64,000 bases of DNA from AP-15 sp963777435 (GTDB taxonomy: Bacteria; Pseudomonadota; Alphaproteobacteria; ATCC43930; CGMCC-115725). Both the position numbers and the translations under genes were made by a program. The stretch spans positions 186,001 to 250,000 of the forward strand of contig CAVZQT010000003.1 of NCBI GenBank assembly GCA_963777435.1, in the 5' to 3' direction. Under the pieces are notes generated by a model. The model worked only from the letters and a program-made list of their open reading frames with translations. It searched no databases and was not told the origin of the DNA. Shown piece by piece: positions 52,947-62,299 of this stretch (its first letter is position 1; the number at the start of each line of letters is the position of its first letter).

Positions 52947-53756
52947 TCACTTAGGCTGTGGCTTATCGACCGGGGTCGCGCGGGGAGTTTGCGAAGCGGG
53001 AAGCGCCTGCCTTAAGGCGCTTAAATGCTCCCCCAGCGTTGCGTCCAGTCGCTCGTAAAGAAGGCGGTTGAAAGCCGCCGCGCCGCCGCTGCCTTGCGCC
53101 TGCTGCAAGGCGTCAAGATAGGCAACCCGATCCTGTGGGCGCACCGCAATTGGCGGATAGTCGCCGCGCAGCAGAATGAGGTTCATCAACAGCCGCCCGG
53201 TGCGACCGTTGCCGTCGTTGAAGGGATGAATGCTGACAAGCTCGCGGTGCGCGTCGAAGGCGGTCTGCGGGGTGCTTGGGGCGGTACCCAGCCAGTTGGC
53301 AAAATCGCCCATGCGCGCCGGAATCTCGACCGGCGGCGGGAAGTAGTGCCGTCCAGCCGGAGTGTCGGTCAGCACATAGCGAACCGTGCTCGCATATTGT
53401 CCGGCTTCGTTCGGGTCGGAGCGCAGCATCACGAGCCGGTGCAGATTGCGCACGTCCAGTTCCGTCAGCGGATTGGTCTGGCGTGCAAGCTCGCGCACAT
53501 ACTGCAATGCGCCGAAGTGATCGACCGCTTCGAGATGATCTTTGAGCGGCTTACCGCCGATGGTGATGCCATTCTCAATGACAAGTGTCGTCTCTACCGC
53601 CGTGAGGGTATTGCCTTCAATGGCGTTCGATGTGTAGGTGAGTTCAAGGTCTTGGGTGCGTTCAAGGCCGCTCAGCCCATCGCGCGTGCGCCCGCGAAGC
53701 TCGTCAAGCTCAGCCTTCTTGACGGCAATTTGCTCTAAGAGTGTGTCGTCGGTCAT
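52947..53756 (-). CDS. Fic-domain AMP-transferase, class II with built-in inhibitory helix
   Basis: 269 residues. Inhibitory motif (S/T)xxxE(G/N) is S43-N-A-I-E47-G in YTSNAIEGNTLT, placed before the Fic core as in class II proteins. The active-site loop VSIHPFNDGNGRTGRLLMN carries catalytic H177 and the HPFx(D/N)GNGR motif in full. A flap (RYVLTDTPAGRHYFPPP) and a C-terminal ~70-residue segment complete it. It would AMPylate or self-AMPylate proteins and is relieved when E47 is displaced. It lies 100 bases from the recombinase start on the same strand; GC is typical of the chromosome. Confidence 0.93.
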   Translation of the reverse strand: MTDDTLLEQIAVKKAELDELRGRTRDGLSGLERTQDLELTYTSNAIEGNTLTAVETTLVIENGITIGGKPLKDHLEAVDHFGALQYVRELARQTNPLTELDVRNLHRLVMLRSDPNEAGQYASTVRYVLTDTPAGRHYFPPPVEIPARMGDFANWLGTAPSTPQTAFDAHRELVSIHPFNDGNGRTGRLLMNLILLRGDYPPIAVRPQDRVAYLDALQQAQGSGGAAAFNRLLYERLDATLGEHLSALRQALPASQTPRATPVDKPQPK

Positions 53757-54324
53757 CAGCGCACAATAACACGAAACGATTGTTAAATCCTACTACGACG
53801 ACCCTAGTTTGGTTAAGTAGTCTTGACTTCTGCAGACCCGCTGTTGCTCAGGATCGGCCCGATCGTAATTCGTTGGCCGCAGCCGACCCCGCGCCAGATC
53901 GTGGCGAATCGACCCGGAAGGATCAGCGAATATGCCAGGCGTTAGCTGCGACCTGCTCCGTCGATAAAATAGCCACGATCACTTGGTACCGATGGAGTCG
54001 TCGGTCCCCTTAGGGGCGCGCCGGCGGGGACTGGAGCTCGTGAGCGATGGCTGATGTCGGGCAGCGAAACAGCAGAACGACTTAATCTAAAGATGCCGGA
54101 AGGGCCAGTGGATCGTGCCTCGTCGAGAATTCCCGTTGTTTCCCGGTTATCGCGATTTAATTCCCGTTTATGTCGAAAAAATTCCCGATTGATTGGGCTA
54201 TCGATTTTCTCGCAAGGATTTGGAATATTGGAGCTTTTGCCTATGCAACCACCTGAAATCGGAAAAATACGCGGCTATTTCCCGGTTACACGGGAATTTG
54301 GCGCCAGAAGGCGGGGCCGAGCGG
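53757..54324. other. Gene-free stretch with repeated TTCCCG motifs
   Basis: No convincing gene on either strand. Within 54128-54300 the hexamer TTCCCG occurs five times (four after AA or TT), and TTCCCG-GTTACA-CGGGAA (54279-54296) is a perfect inverted repeat with a six-base loop. The right half is AT-richer than its surroundings. This resembles a dispersed non-coding element rather than a promoter region; function unknown. Confidence 0.5.
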
Positions 54325-55056
54325 CTACAGCCCGAGGTAGAATTTGCGGACGAGTTCGTTGTTGTTGAGTTCGTCGGCCGAGGCGCCTTCAAAGGCGATC
54401 TTGCCGTGGACGATGACATAGCCGCGATCGGCGATGCGCACCGCCTGGTTGAAGTTCTGCTCGGCCATCAGCACGGTCAGCTGATAGCGCTCCTTAAGCT
54501 CCTGGATCTTTTCGATCGTGCGCTTGACCAGAACCGGGGCGAGGCCGACCGAGGGTTCGTCGATCAAGAGGATCTTGGGCGCCGACATCAGCGCGCGGGC
54601 GAGTGCGAGCATCTGCTGCTCGCCGCCGCTCATGCTGCCCGACAATTGACGGCGCCGCTCGCGCAACACCGGAAAGGTCGCGTAGCACGAGTCGAGGTTG
54701 CGGGTGATGTGAGCCCGCGCGGTCGGGCGAAACGCACCCAGCAGCAGATTTTCCTCGACGGTCAGTTTCGGGAACAGCCGCCTTCCCTCGGGCACCAGGC
54801 TGATGCCGAGATCGACGATCTCCTCGGTGGCGCGGCCGACCAGATTGATGCGCTCGCCGTCGATCTCGGCGGTGATGGTTCCGGCCATCGGCGATACCAT
54901 CCCCATCACGCATTTCATGACCGTGCTCTTGCCGTTGCCGTTGGTGCCGAGCAGCACCACGGTCTCGCCGGCGGCGATATCGAGCGACACATCCTCGAGC
55001 ACCCGCACCGCGCCATAGCCGGCGTCAACCCCCGAAATCTGCAGGCTACTCGCCAA
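54325..55056 (-). CDS. livF: Branched-chain amino acid ABC transporter ATP-binding protein (LivF)
   Basis: 243 residues starting at TTG 55056 (ASSLQISGVDAGYGAVRVLE after the start Met), overlapping the livG end by 11 bases. Walker A LLGTNGNGKSTVMKC, signature SGSMSGGEQQMLALARALM, Walker B ILLIDEPSVGLAPV and switch His-equivalent region MAEQNFNQAV. Family HAAT. With LivG it energises the LivH/LivM channel. Confidence 0.93.
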   Translation of the reverse strand: MASSLQISGVDAGYGAVRVLEDVSLDIAAGETVVLLGTNGNGKSTVMKCVMGMVSPMAGTITAEIDGERINLVGRATEEIVDLGISLVPEGRRLFPKLTVEENLLLGAFRPTARAHITRNLDSCYATFPVLRERRRQLSGSMSGGEQQMLALARALMSAPKILLIDEPSVGLAPVLVKRTIEKIQELKERYQLTVLMAEQNFNQAVRIADRGYVIVHGKIAFEGASADELNNNELVRKFYLGL

Positions 55057-55795
55057 GATAGGCCCTCTCGACCTCGGGGTTGCGGATCGCCTCCTGCGGC
55101 TCGCCATCGGCGATTTTGTGGCCGGCGACCAGCACGACGAGCCGGGTCGAAAAGCTCATCACGGCGCGCATGATGTGCTCGATCAACACGATCGTGATGC
55201 CGCTTTCGTTGAGGCGCAGCAGAACGCCGAGGATCTCGTCGACCTCCGACGGCGACAGCCCGGCCATCAACTCGTCGGCAAACAACAGCCGCGGCGCGCT
55301 GGCGACGGCGCGGGCGAGTTCGAGCTTGCGCATCTCGACCTGGGTCAGGTCGCGCGGCAGCCGGCGGGCCTTGTCGGCGAGCCCGACATCGGCGAGGAGC
55401 CCCAACGCGCGCTCTTCGATCGCCGCGGCGGAAAGCCGCGCGCCGGGGCGGGCGTTGACCGCATAGAGCAGCGGGATGCGGAGATTGTCGACGAGGCTCA
55501 TCGACCGAAACGGCTTGGGCAATTGAAAGCTGCGCGCGAGCCCAAGCCGGGTGCGCTGAAAGGCCGGCAAGCCATCGAGCGGGCGGCCGCCGAACGTGAT
55601 GGCGCCGGCGTCATGATGCAATGTGCCGGTCAGACAATTGACGAGCGTGCTCTTGCCCGAACCGTTGGGGCCGATCAGCCCCAGCCTTTCGCCCGGCATG
55701 ACTTGGAGATCGATGTTTTCGAGCGCGACAAACCCGCCAAAATGCTTGGCCAATCCTTTGGCGGCGAGCAATGGCCGGGGTGCCGCCGGCATCAC
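55046..55795 (-). CDS. livG: Branched-chain amino acid ABC transporter ATP-binding protein (LivG)
   Basis: 249 residues from GTG 55795 or ATG 55792, overlapping the livM stop. Walker A LIGPNGSGKSTLVNC, signature DLTQVEMRKLELARAVA (degenerate, with VEMRK in place of SGGQQ as in many LivG-like proteins), Walker B LLFADELMAGLSPSE and LIEHIMRAV. It ends IRNPEVERAYLGE, the usual LivG ending. Confidence 0.93.
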   Translation of the reverse strand: MMPAAPRPLLAAKGLAKHFGGFVALENIDLQVMPGERLGLIGPNGSGKSTLVNCLTGTLHHDAGAITFGGRPLDGLPAFQRTRLGLARSFQLPKPFRSMSLVDNLRIPLLYAVNARPGARLSAAAIEERALGLLADVGLADKARRLPRDLTQVEMRKLELARAVASAPRLLFADELMAGLSPSEVDEILGVLLRLNESGITIVLIEHIMRAVMSFSTRLVVLVAGHKIADGEPQEAIRNPEVERAYLGE

Positions 55796-56742
55796 CGCTC
55801 CTCGCGCGCGCGGCGGCGGGCCTGGACGAGCCCGACAATGCCATTGGGTGCGATGATCACAAATGCGATCAGCAGCAGCCCGACGATCAGCAGGTTCAAC
55901 GCCGAGGAAATCGTCACCGTCGCCAATTGCTGGATCGTGCCGAGCAGGACGGCGCCGATGATCGGACCGACCCAGCTCGACATGCCGCCGATAAGCGGCA
56001 TCGCTACACTGTTGACCGCGTAGGACAGATTGAAGCTCGACGCCGGGTCGAGATAGGTCACGTAATAGGGCAGGGGCGCCCCTGACATGCCCATCAAGGC
56101 GCCGCTCAGGGTCGTGGCGATCAGCTTGAGGCGTAAGGTCGGGACTCCGGCGGCCTCGGCCGCCTGCTCGTCGTCGCGGATCGCGTTAAAGCCGAGCCCG
56201 AGCCGCGAACGCTCGACGGTGCGCGCGATCGCCACAGAAACCCAAGTCAACAGCAGCATCAACGAATAGAGATATTGGATATAGCCGGCGCCAAACGGGC
56301 CATGCTGCGGCCGGATGATGTAGATGCCGCGCGCGCCGCCGACAAAGTCCCAATTGACGATCAGGGTTTGCGCGACGATCGCCATCGCCAAGGTGGCGAT
56401 CGCAAAGAACACGCCTTTGAGCCGTAGGGTCAAATACCCCATGCCAAAGCCGATGATTCCGGAAACGATGCCGGCGACCAGGATCATCACCGGGATCGGC
56501 ACCGAGGTCAGCTTGTGCAGGACGACCGAGCTATAGGCGCCGACGGCAAAAAAGGCTCCAACCCCAAAATTCGTGTAACCGGTATAGCCGCCGAGAATAT
56601 TCCATGCGGTCGCCAGGACGATGTATTGCAAAACGACATAAGCGGCGAAAAAGAAATACTCGTTATGAATTTGCCAGCGCGTCAGCAACAACAGCGCCGC
56701 CGCGACGACAAATGAGACGCCCCAAAACTTGATCGTGCCCAT
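55792..56742 (-). CDS. livM: Branched-chain amino acid ABC transporter permease (LivM)
   Basis: 316 residues with about nine hydrophobic segments. LivM features: ATAWNILGGYTGYTNFGVGA near residue 43, GYLTLRLKGVFFAIATLAMA, and GLGFNAIRDDEQAAEAAGVP then TLRLKLIAT, the EAA-like coupling loop. Inner membrane channel half, paired with LivH six bases upstream. Confidence 0.93.
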   Translation of the reverse strand: MGTIKFWGVSFVVAAALLLLTRWQIHNEYFFFAAYVVLQYIVLATAWNILGGYTGYTNFGVGAFFAVGAYSSVVLHKLTSVPIPVMILVAGIVSGIIGFGMGYLTLRLKGVFFAIATLAMAIVAQTLIVNWDFVGGARGIYIIRPQHGPFGAGYIQYLYSLMLLLTWVSVAIARTVERSRLGLGFNAIRDDEQAAEAAGVPTLRLKLIATTLSGALMGMSGAPLPYYVTYLDPASSFNLSYAVNSVAMPLIGGMSSWVGPIIGAVLLGTIQQLATVTISSALNLLIVGLLLIAFVIIAPNGIVGLVQARRRAREER

Positions 56743-56748
56743 AGCGGA

Positions 56749-57624
56749 TCAGCGGCCGAGGATGCCGGCGGGGCGCACCGCCAGGGTCAGCAGCAGAAAC
56801 CCGAACGCCACCGCCGGCGCCCAGGACGGGCCGTAAAATGTCGCGGTGATGCTTTCCGCGATGCCGATCAGCATGGCGCCCACCACCATGCCAGGAAAGC
56901 TGGTCATGCCGCCGAGCACGCAGATCGCAAAGATGCGCCCGATATAGTCGCGGCCGATCGACGGCTCGACCGGCTGGATGATGATCAACAGCGCGCCGGC
57001 AAGCGAGGCGGTGGCGATCGAGATGCCAAACGCGATCCGCTTGATGCGGCTCGGATTGGCCGCCATCAGCTGCAGCGCGAGCCGGTCTTGAGATACCGCG
57101 AGGATAGCGCGCCCGATAAAGCTGCGCCCGAGAAACAGCTGCAAGAAAGCGACCATCAGCAACGCCGCGACAAACGGGATCAGCATCCGCAGCGGCAGTT
57201 CGACAAAGCCAAAGTGCAGGCTCGGCCCAATATAAGCCGCCTCGACAAACCGGTAGTCGACGCCAAAAACCAGGATCAGCGCCACCTCGCCGACAAACAA
57301 CAGGCCAAAGAAAAACGCCAGACCCTGGATCAACTCTTCGCCGCGGCGTTCGAAGGCATAGTAATAGATTTGATAAACCGCCATGCCGAGGACGAAAAAA
57401 GCCGGCATCATCACGACCCCGATCAGCACCGGGTCGAGATGCCAGGTCGAATTTAATGCGTACGCGACAAACGACCCCAGCATGATAAAAGCCGGGTGAG
57501 CGATGTTGACGATGTCGAGCATGCCGAACGAGATCGTCACCCCAACCGTGACCGCGGCGTAAAACCCGCCGAGCAACAGCCCCGCGATGATCGCGTTGAC
57601 CAACAGGTCGAGCGAAACTTCCAT
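56749..57624 (-). CDS. livH: Branched-chain amino acid ABC transporter permease (LivH)
   Basis: 291 residues: MEVSLDLLVNAIIAGLLLGG start, GVTISFGMLDIVNIAHPAFI (with NxAH), a long periplasmic/middle region, and SQDRLALQLMAANPSRIKRI as the coupling loop (RALQ-type). First gene of livHMGF. No periplasmic binding protein is encoded next to it, so the substrate, probably an amide or amino acid, is not known. Confidence 0.92.
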   Translation of the reverse strand: MEVSLDLLVNAIIAGLLLGGFYAAVTVGVTISFGMLDIVNIAHPAFIMLGSFVAYALNSTWHLDPVLIGVVMMPAFFVLGMAVYQIYYYAFERRGEELIQGLAFFFGLLFVGEVALILVFGVDYRFVEAAYIGPSLHFGFVELPLRMLIPFVAALLMVAFLQLFLGRSFIGRAILAVSQDRLALQLMAANPSRIKRIAFGISIATASLAGALLIIIQPVEPSIGRDYIGRIFAICVLGGMTSFPGMVVGAMLIGIAESITATFYGPSWAPAVAFGFLLLTLAVRPAGILGR

Positions 57625-57959
57625 GCGGCTTCAGCGCGCCGGCCAAGGTTTGGCGGGCGCGCACCCAGCCCCCGAGGGCGAACGCGGCATTTCCACTCCC
57701 CTTGTTGGCATTTCCCTTTCCCCGACGCCATTAGAGCAGCATTGCCGGCCTATCAACAAGGATGATTTCCGCGCCGTGTCGAGGAAACCTTACTCGGGAG
57801 ATGCGGAAAGCCTCGGTCATTCCCGATGCGGCCGCTAGCTCAGCAATTGCGCGGAATTGCATGGCGCGTGCTCGCCAACGTAAAGACAATAGCCAGTCTT
57901 CAGCCAAATCCTATGGCAATTCTTCGATACTTTAAAAGGACAGCAGGAGGAAGTGTACG
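57625..57959. other. Gene-free stretch upstream of livH
   Basis: Between divergent livH and the 57960 gene. It holds the strong Shine-Dalgarno AGGAGGAAG just before ATG 57960, but no clear operator, riboswitch or RNA gene was recognised. Confidence 0.4.
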
Positions 57960-58754
57960 ATGGCAATACAGTTGGACAAGTACCACGACGAGGTAAGGCG
58001 AGGCCTAACATCTCACCAATGCTCTGCGTGCCGGATGATCTTATCGGTAACGCTTGCCACAGCGATGGTGTTGGCCAGCGGGGCTACCTCGCATGCCGCC
58101 CACGCCGGTCAAACCGTTGGCAAGGATGCCGGGCCTGCGGCAGCGGCATCGCCCGCAGGCAATCCTTCTAATGTCGACGCGCGGTTGCGAGCCGCGGCCG
58201 AACCCTTCGAGACATTGACAGAAACCGCCTTTTCGGCTCCCGAGCCTGAGCTCCGCAAGAGACTAACAAAGGCAGGCGAGGCATTACAGAGTATGCGCCA
58301 TTTGCTCAATAGGCAAGCCGCCGACGAAGTCGACGATCACTTTTCGGTCTTGAAAGCGGCCGCAAGCAAGAGCGAGCGGGCGCTGATGGCGCTGGCCTCC
58401 ATCGAGGTATATCGCATTCTCGTCAGCGCGGTTTCAAGCGAGGCTAAAGTACCGAATTCGGTCAGCCTGCTGGACTACGCGGGTTTCCGCTATGACGCCG
58501 ATTTGAAGGCGGACCCTATCCGCTGGTCCGACATGAGCGAGGCGGCGCGGTTTGCCAAACAAGAATGGCAGATGTTGGCGCCGCGTGTCGATTCTCCCAA
58601 ATTGGCCGAAGAGGTTAGTGCCGCTGTCGCCAGCATGGCGAGCGCGGCGCAGCAGAAGGATGAGTCAGCGGCGGCCCGGTCGGCCAAAGCCGAGCTCGAT
58701 CTGGTGGACCGGCTGGAGACCCATTTTTCTTCGCGTCCAGCGGCTGCGAAATAA
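57960..58754 (+). CDS. Hypothetical exported, helical protein
   Basis: 264 residues; ATG 57960 is preceded by AGGAGGAAGTGTACG, one of the best ribosome sites in the window. The N-terminal ~50 residues have a positively charged start, a Cys pair (HQCSACRMI) and a hydrophobic core (ILSVTLATAMVLASGA) ending ATSHAAHAG, a signal peptide with an unusually long n-region; an internal start at M26 would give a normal one. The rest is helical (DARLRAAAEPFETLTETAFS, KAGEALQSMRHLLNRQAADE), without recognised domain. It may be a periplasmic accessory protein. Confidence 0.65.
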   Translation: MAIQLDKYHDEVRRGLTSHQCSACRMILSVTLATAMVLASGATSHAAHAGQTVGKDAGPAAAASPAGNPSNVDARLRAAAEPFETLTETAFSAPEPELRKRLTKAGEALQSMRHLLNRQAADEVDDHFSVLKAAASKSERALMALASIEVYRILVSAVSSEAKVPNSVSLLDYAGFRYDADLKADPIRWSDMSEAARFAKQEWQMLAPRVDSPKLAEEVSAAVASMASAAQQKDESAAARSAKAELDLVDRLETHFSSRPAAAK

Positions 58755-58917
58755 CCGCCTCGCATCAGGTGATTGCGCCGGCACCAGGCCGATTTAAGAA
58801 TAAGCGCTGGTCGTACCCAATAGCGGCGGTGGCGAAAATCCGCGACGGAACCCCGGTGGGCGGTACGATCGAGCGTCCACCGAGGTTTACATTCAACTAG
58901 CTAGATGTACGTCAGAT

Positions 58918-60357
58918 TTAGCGGGCGTTGTAGTAGGGGGTATTGCCGTAGATGGCGCCGCAAGCGGCGGGTTGAGCCGTCGGATCGATATAGACCCCGA
59001 CGCACCCATTGGTGGTGCCGCAGATCCCCGCGCTGACGCCGGTCGTGTCGCCGCCGGATCCAACCACCGAGACCGGAGCTACCTGCGGGACAAAAATGGT
59101 GTTTCGGATGCAGTCAGCGGCAACCGAGTGAGAGCCGCTGCCTTGCGGGATTTTTTCGATAAGCACGCTGGTGCCGTCAATCACCCCAAGCGCTGGCACG
59201 GCATCCGCCGCCGCGGGACTACCGTTCGGAGGTAGCGCGCGGCTCGAACCTGTATAGTAGCGCTGGTCCCCCGAGTTGAACCAGACTTCGTCGGAACCTG
59301 TGATCCCGAAGACGTGGGAGTAGTTCTTGGTCTTCGCATTGATGACGAGGCTCGTCGTGTCACTCGGATTGTTCGCGGGTGTACAGCCGAGCAGCAAGTT
59401 GGACCCTGGGCCGACCGTGGCGCCATTCGGGCTGCAGGCGTTCAACGGCACGACACCAGTGTTGGTCGCCGGGTCAAATGCGCCGTACACGCTCGCTGGG
59501 TGCGTCGGGTCGATGACCAGCATCCCGCCATCGCAAGTTATGTTTCCCGTTAGCTGGCCGTAGTTACAGCCGGGCGGATTATTGGCAATGATCGGGATCG
59601 AAGTGTAGAACCGCTTGGTCACGGGCTCCCAGGTCGGTTGCTCGAGCGACAGCCCATAGGTGGGCGGTATGATGGAAGGATCTACGGTTATCTTCTTAAT
59701 GATGCTGGACGGGCTCATTGTGTTGACCCCGGAATCGCCGTTCGCGGCGAACAGGGTGGCGAAGGGCGGGTCTTCCGCATTGTTAGCGGCAAGCAGCAAT
59801 TTGCCGTCGGCTGTTAGCGCCATTTCGTCAACCCGGGTCGTGCCACCGGTCGAAATGATCGCGGCTGGCGCGATACCAGGTACGCCATTCGTCACGGTCG
59901 GCACAGAGTTGAGGTTGAATACTTTGAGCGTGCTATTGCCGTCGCCGCCATAGACCCAGTTACCGTGAGAGGTAACGCCGTCCGGTCCCGACTTGGCGTT
60001 GTTCACGGCAGTGCCGGCCGTGTTCAGCACGATGCCAACAAAACCGGTCAGTCTGAGCGTGAATTTGTTGGACACGGTGTTGACGACGTCGATCCCCGCG
60101 TTTGAGCGATCGCCAAGATAGTATTGGTTCAGATTGGGGTTGACCCAGCTGATGTCGAACGACCGCAGCGGGTTGCCGGGGATCTGCACGGCGGTCAGAC
60201 ACTTGGTTTCGGTGTTGTTAGGCGCACCTGGCCCCTGGCACGGCGCGGCCACGGCTGGCGCTGCGAGCGACACACCGGTCAATAACGCCATCACGACGGC
60301 TGAGGATTGGGAACATCTCTTAAGCGCGGCGTATCGGTCGTAGTCTTTTTGAAACAC
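58918..60357 (-). CDS. Exported beta-propeller-like protein
   Basis: 479 residues with a signal peptide (to about residue 38, VSLAAPAVAAP). Repeating blade-like strands: YLGDRSNAGIDVVNTVSNKF, WVYGGDGNSTLKVFNL, TTRVDEMALTADGKLLLAAN, VFGITGSDEVWFNSGDQRYY, PALGVIDGTSVLIEKI. Blade motifs resemble NHL/SMP-30-type or surface-layer propellers. Several Cys pairs suggest an oxidised extracytoplasmic protein. No C-terminal sorting signal visible. Function unknown. Confidence 0.7.
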   Translation of the reverse strand: MFQKDYDRYAALKRCSQSSAVVMALLTGVSLAAPAVAAPCQGPGAPNNTETKCLTAVQIPGNPLRSFDISWVNPNLNQYYLGDRSNAGIDVVNTVSNKFTLRLTGFVGIVLNTAGTAVNNAKSGPDGVTSHGNWVYGGDGNSTLKVFNLNSVPTVTNGVPGIAPAAIISTGGTTRVDEMALTADGKLLLAANNAEDPPFATLFAANGDSGVNTMSPSSIIKKITVDPSIIPPTYGLSLEQPTWEPVTKRFYTSIPIIANNPPGCNYGQLTGNITCDGGMLVIDPTHPASVYGAFDPATNTGVVPLNACSPNGATVGPGSNLLLGCTPANNPSDTTSLVINAKTKNYSHVFGITGSDEVWFNSGDQRYYTGSSRALPPNGSPAAADAVPALGVIDGTSVLIEKIPQGSGSHSVAADCIRNTIFVPQVAPVSVVGSGGDTTGVSAGICGTTNGCVGVYIDPTAQPAACGAIYGNTPYYNAR

Positions 60358-60634
60358 TTGTCCCTCCCTTTGAAGAAATTCGCGAAAGCCGCGGTCGTTT
60401 TTCGACCGGAACGCGCAACCTTAGTGCGGAGCGCCGCTAAGTCAACAAATTTTAGACAAACTTTTGATGTAATGAAGACGTTAAGCTTTCTGTAAGATGA
60501 TACAATTGTCTTGGTTGTTACTTTACTTGTACTTTTGGGGCGAATGCGTGAGAGAGAACAGGGCCGAAGCCGGGCGCGCCGTCACCCCGGTCTTTAACAT
60601 TTGACCGGTCGGTCGGGTATTTTGATGGGCCGCT

Positions 60635-61648
60635 TTAAGGTCCGGTCAGCTGGTTCGCCGAAGGCGGCGAAACCCGCGTCGTAATCGAGGGGTCAAAGGA
60701 GTTGCCGCTGCCGACGACCGCAACGCCGTTCGGGTCCAAAATCCCGGTAGCGTTCGGCAAACTATTTTGCATTTTGTTATTTATAAAAGTGAGGCTGTTT
60801 GCCGGGTAAGTTAACCCCTCCTCACCATAGGCGAACATGTGGGAGTTTTGCGTCGCCGGCCCCTGGATCATCGTATTGCCGGAGACGACCGCGACGCCGC
60901 CATTTGGGATGTCGAGGGCAAGGCTTGCGGAGCCGACATTGCAGCCTGGCTGGTTGGGGTCGGCGGCGCCGGCATAGAGCGTATTGTTCTCGATCGTCGT
61001 GCTGGCGGCGCGGCTCTTGATGTTGTGCCCGACGATCGTGCCGCAAAACTCGTTACCGATCGCGGTCAGCGAGTGGTTGCCGCTGCCGATATAGACCCCA
61101 TGGGAGAGAGAATTTGTGTACCCATTACCCTGATTGATAAAGACGTTGCTGGTCAGTACGACATCCAGCGGAAAGTTGACGTCGGTAAGGAGCGCGGTCT
61201 GATTACCGATGAACCGCGAGTTCCGCACCGCCAGCGTATAACCTTGGCTGCCCTCGGCGCGGATGGCTGCCCCGTTCGCTCCCAACGACGCATCGATACG
61301 AGCCCCCTGAAATGTCAGCCCGTCGATCGTCAGTGCTGCAAGCGAGATCAGGATGCCCTTTTGATTTGGCAGCGGCACGGTCTCTGTAAGGACGACCGCC
61401 GATCCCGGCTGCGCCGCCTTGATCGTCATTGGCCGGCTGACGGTGGCGGTATCATTGGTGTAGGTGCCGGGAGCGACGCTGATCACATACTCGTTGGCAG
61501 GATTGTTGTCCCTGTTCGCCGCATCGATCGCAGCAGCGATCGTCTGAAATTGTTGCGAGGGTCCGACAGTCAGAACAATGGTTCCGGCGGTTGCGCTGAG
61601 CACGGTTGTCGCCAGTAGGATCGCAGCGGAAACGATTGTCTTAAGCAT
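60635..61648 (-). CDS. Exported right-handed beta-helix protein
   Basis: 337 residues, signal peptide MLKTIVSAAILLATTVLSAT. Typical pectate-lyase-like coils: TVGPSQQFQTIAAAIDAANR at the N-cap, then repeated NxxF/NTxI strands (RNSRFIGNQTALLTDVN, LTSNVFINQGNGYTNSLSHG, IGNEFCGTIVGHNIKSRAAS, IENNTLYAGAADPNQPGC, VVSGNTMIQGPATQNSHM). Such folds bind or cleave polysaccharides, but no lyase catalytic residues are clear. It lies 277 bases upstream of the propeller gene on the same strand, a plausible pair of surface proteins. Confidence 0.8.
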   Translation of the reverse strand: MLKTIVSAAILLATTVLSATAGTIVLTVGPSQQFQTIAAAIDAANRDNNPANEYVISVAPGTYTNDTATVSRPMTIKAAQPGSAVVLTETVPLPNQKGILISLAALTIDGLTFQGARIDASLGANGAAIRAEGSQGYTLAVRNSRFIGNQTALLTDVNFPLDVVLTSNVFINQGNGYTNSLSHGVYIGSGNHSLTAIGNEFCGTIVGHNIKSRAASTTIENNTLYAGAADPNQPGCNVGSASLALDIPNGGVAVVSGNTMIQGPATQNSHMFAYGEEGLTYPANSLTFINNKMQNSLPNATGILDPNGVAVVGSGNSFDPSITTRVSPPSANQLTGP

Positions 61649-61690
61649 ATGCGCGACTTCGTCACTTTCCTTTGCGGGTGCAACACCGGG

Positions 61691-62278
61691 TCAGGGCGGG
61701 AGCAACGGCTCGCCCCGCATGTACTTGCCGCGGCAGAATAGCAGGGTCGGCCGGTTGGTGTGAGCATAGCGCTCGACATGGCCGATAAAGATGATGTGGT
61801 CGCCGCCGTAATGGCGGTATTCGTTGCGGCACTCGAAATGCGCTGCGGCGCCGATCAGCACCGGAGCGCCGCATTCCGGGATCATATGGTCAATCTCGGC
61901 GAATTTGTTCTCGTGCTTGCGGGCGAATTGATTCGATAACTCGATCTGATCGTAAGCGAGAATGTTGACGACGAAATGCGAGCCCTCCTGAAACGCTGCC
62001 AGGCTTTGCGCATAGAGCGAGGCACTCCACAGCACCAAGGGCGGCGTCAACGACACCGAAGTAAACGAGTTCGCCGTCATCCCATAAAGCCCGCCATCCT
62101 TGCCGCGGGCGGTGATGATCGTGACGCCGGTGCCAAACGTCCCGAGCGCATTGCGGAAATCCCGGGAATCGAAATCCTCGCCCGAGGTCGCCTTGATGAT
62201 CGCTGCGTGGCTGCCGGGATGCTCCTCCTCGGCGGCGGTGGTTATGGTCTGTGCGGATTGCGGCTTTGTGTTGTGCAC
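61691..62278 (-). CDS. Flavin reductase (HpaC/RutF family)
   Basis: 195 residues. After a ~40-residue extension, the FMN-binding split-barrel: FRNALGTFGTGVTIITARGK, LYGMTANSFTSVSLTPPLVL, FVVNILAYDQIELSNQFARK and YRHYGGDHIIFIGHVERYA. It supplies reduced FMN or FAD to a partner monooxygenase; the acyl-CoA-dehydrogenase-like gene 21 bases upstream on the same strand is the obvious partner. Confidence 0.92.
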   Translation of the reverse strand: MHNTKPQSAQTITTAAEEEHPGSHAAIIKATSGEDFDSRDFRNALGTFGTGVTIITARGKDGGLYGMTANSFTSVSLTPPLVLWSASLYAQSLAAFQEGSHFVVNILAYDQIELSNQFARKHENKFAEIDHMIPECGAPVLIGAAAHFECRNEYRHYGGDHIIFIGHVERYAHTNRPTLLFCRGKYMRGEPLLPP

Positions 62279-62299
62279 GGTCGACCCCTCACTCTCGCA

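Noticed and set aside
53741..54368. Plus-strand open frames in the Fic-livF gap as genes
   Set aside because: They lack protein-like composition, start sites and family resemblance.
57810..57860. GGCCGCTAGCTCAGC stretch as a tRNA
   Set aside because: No acceptor stem, anticodon arm or T-loop follows.
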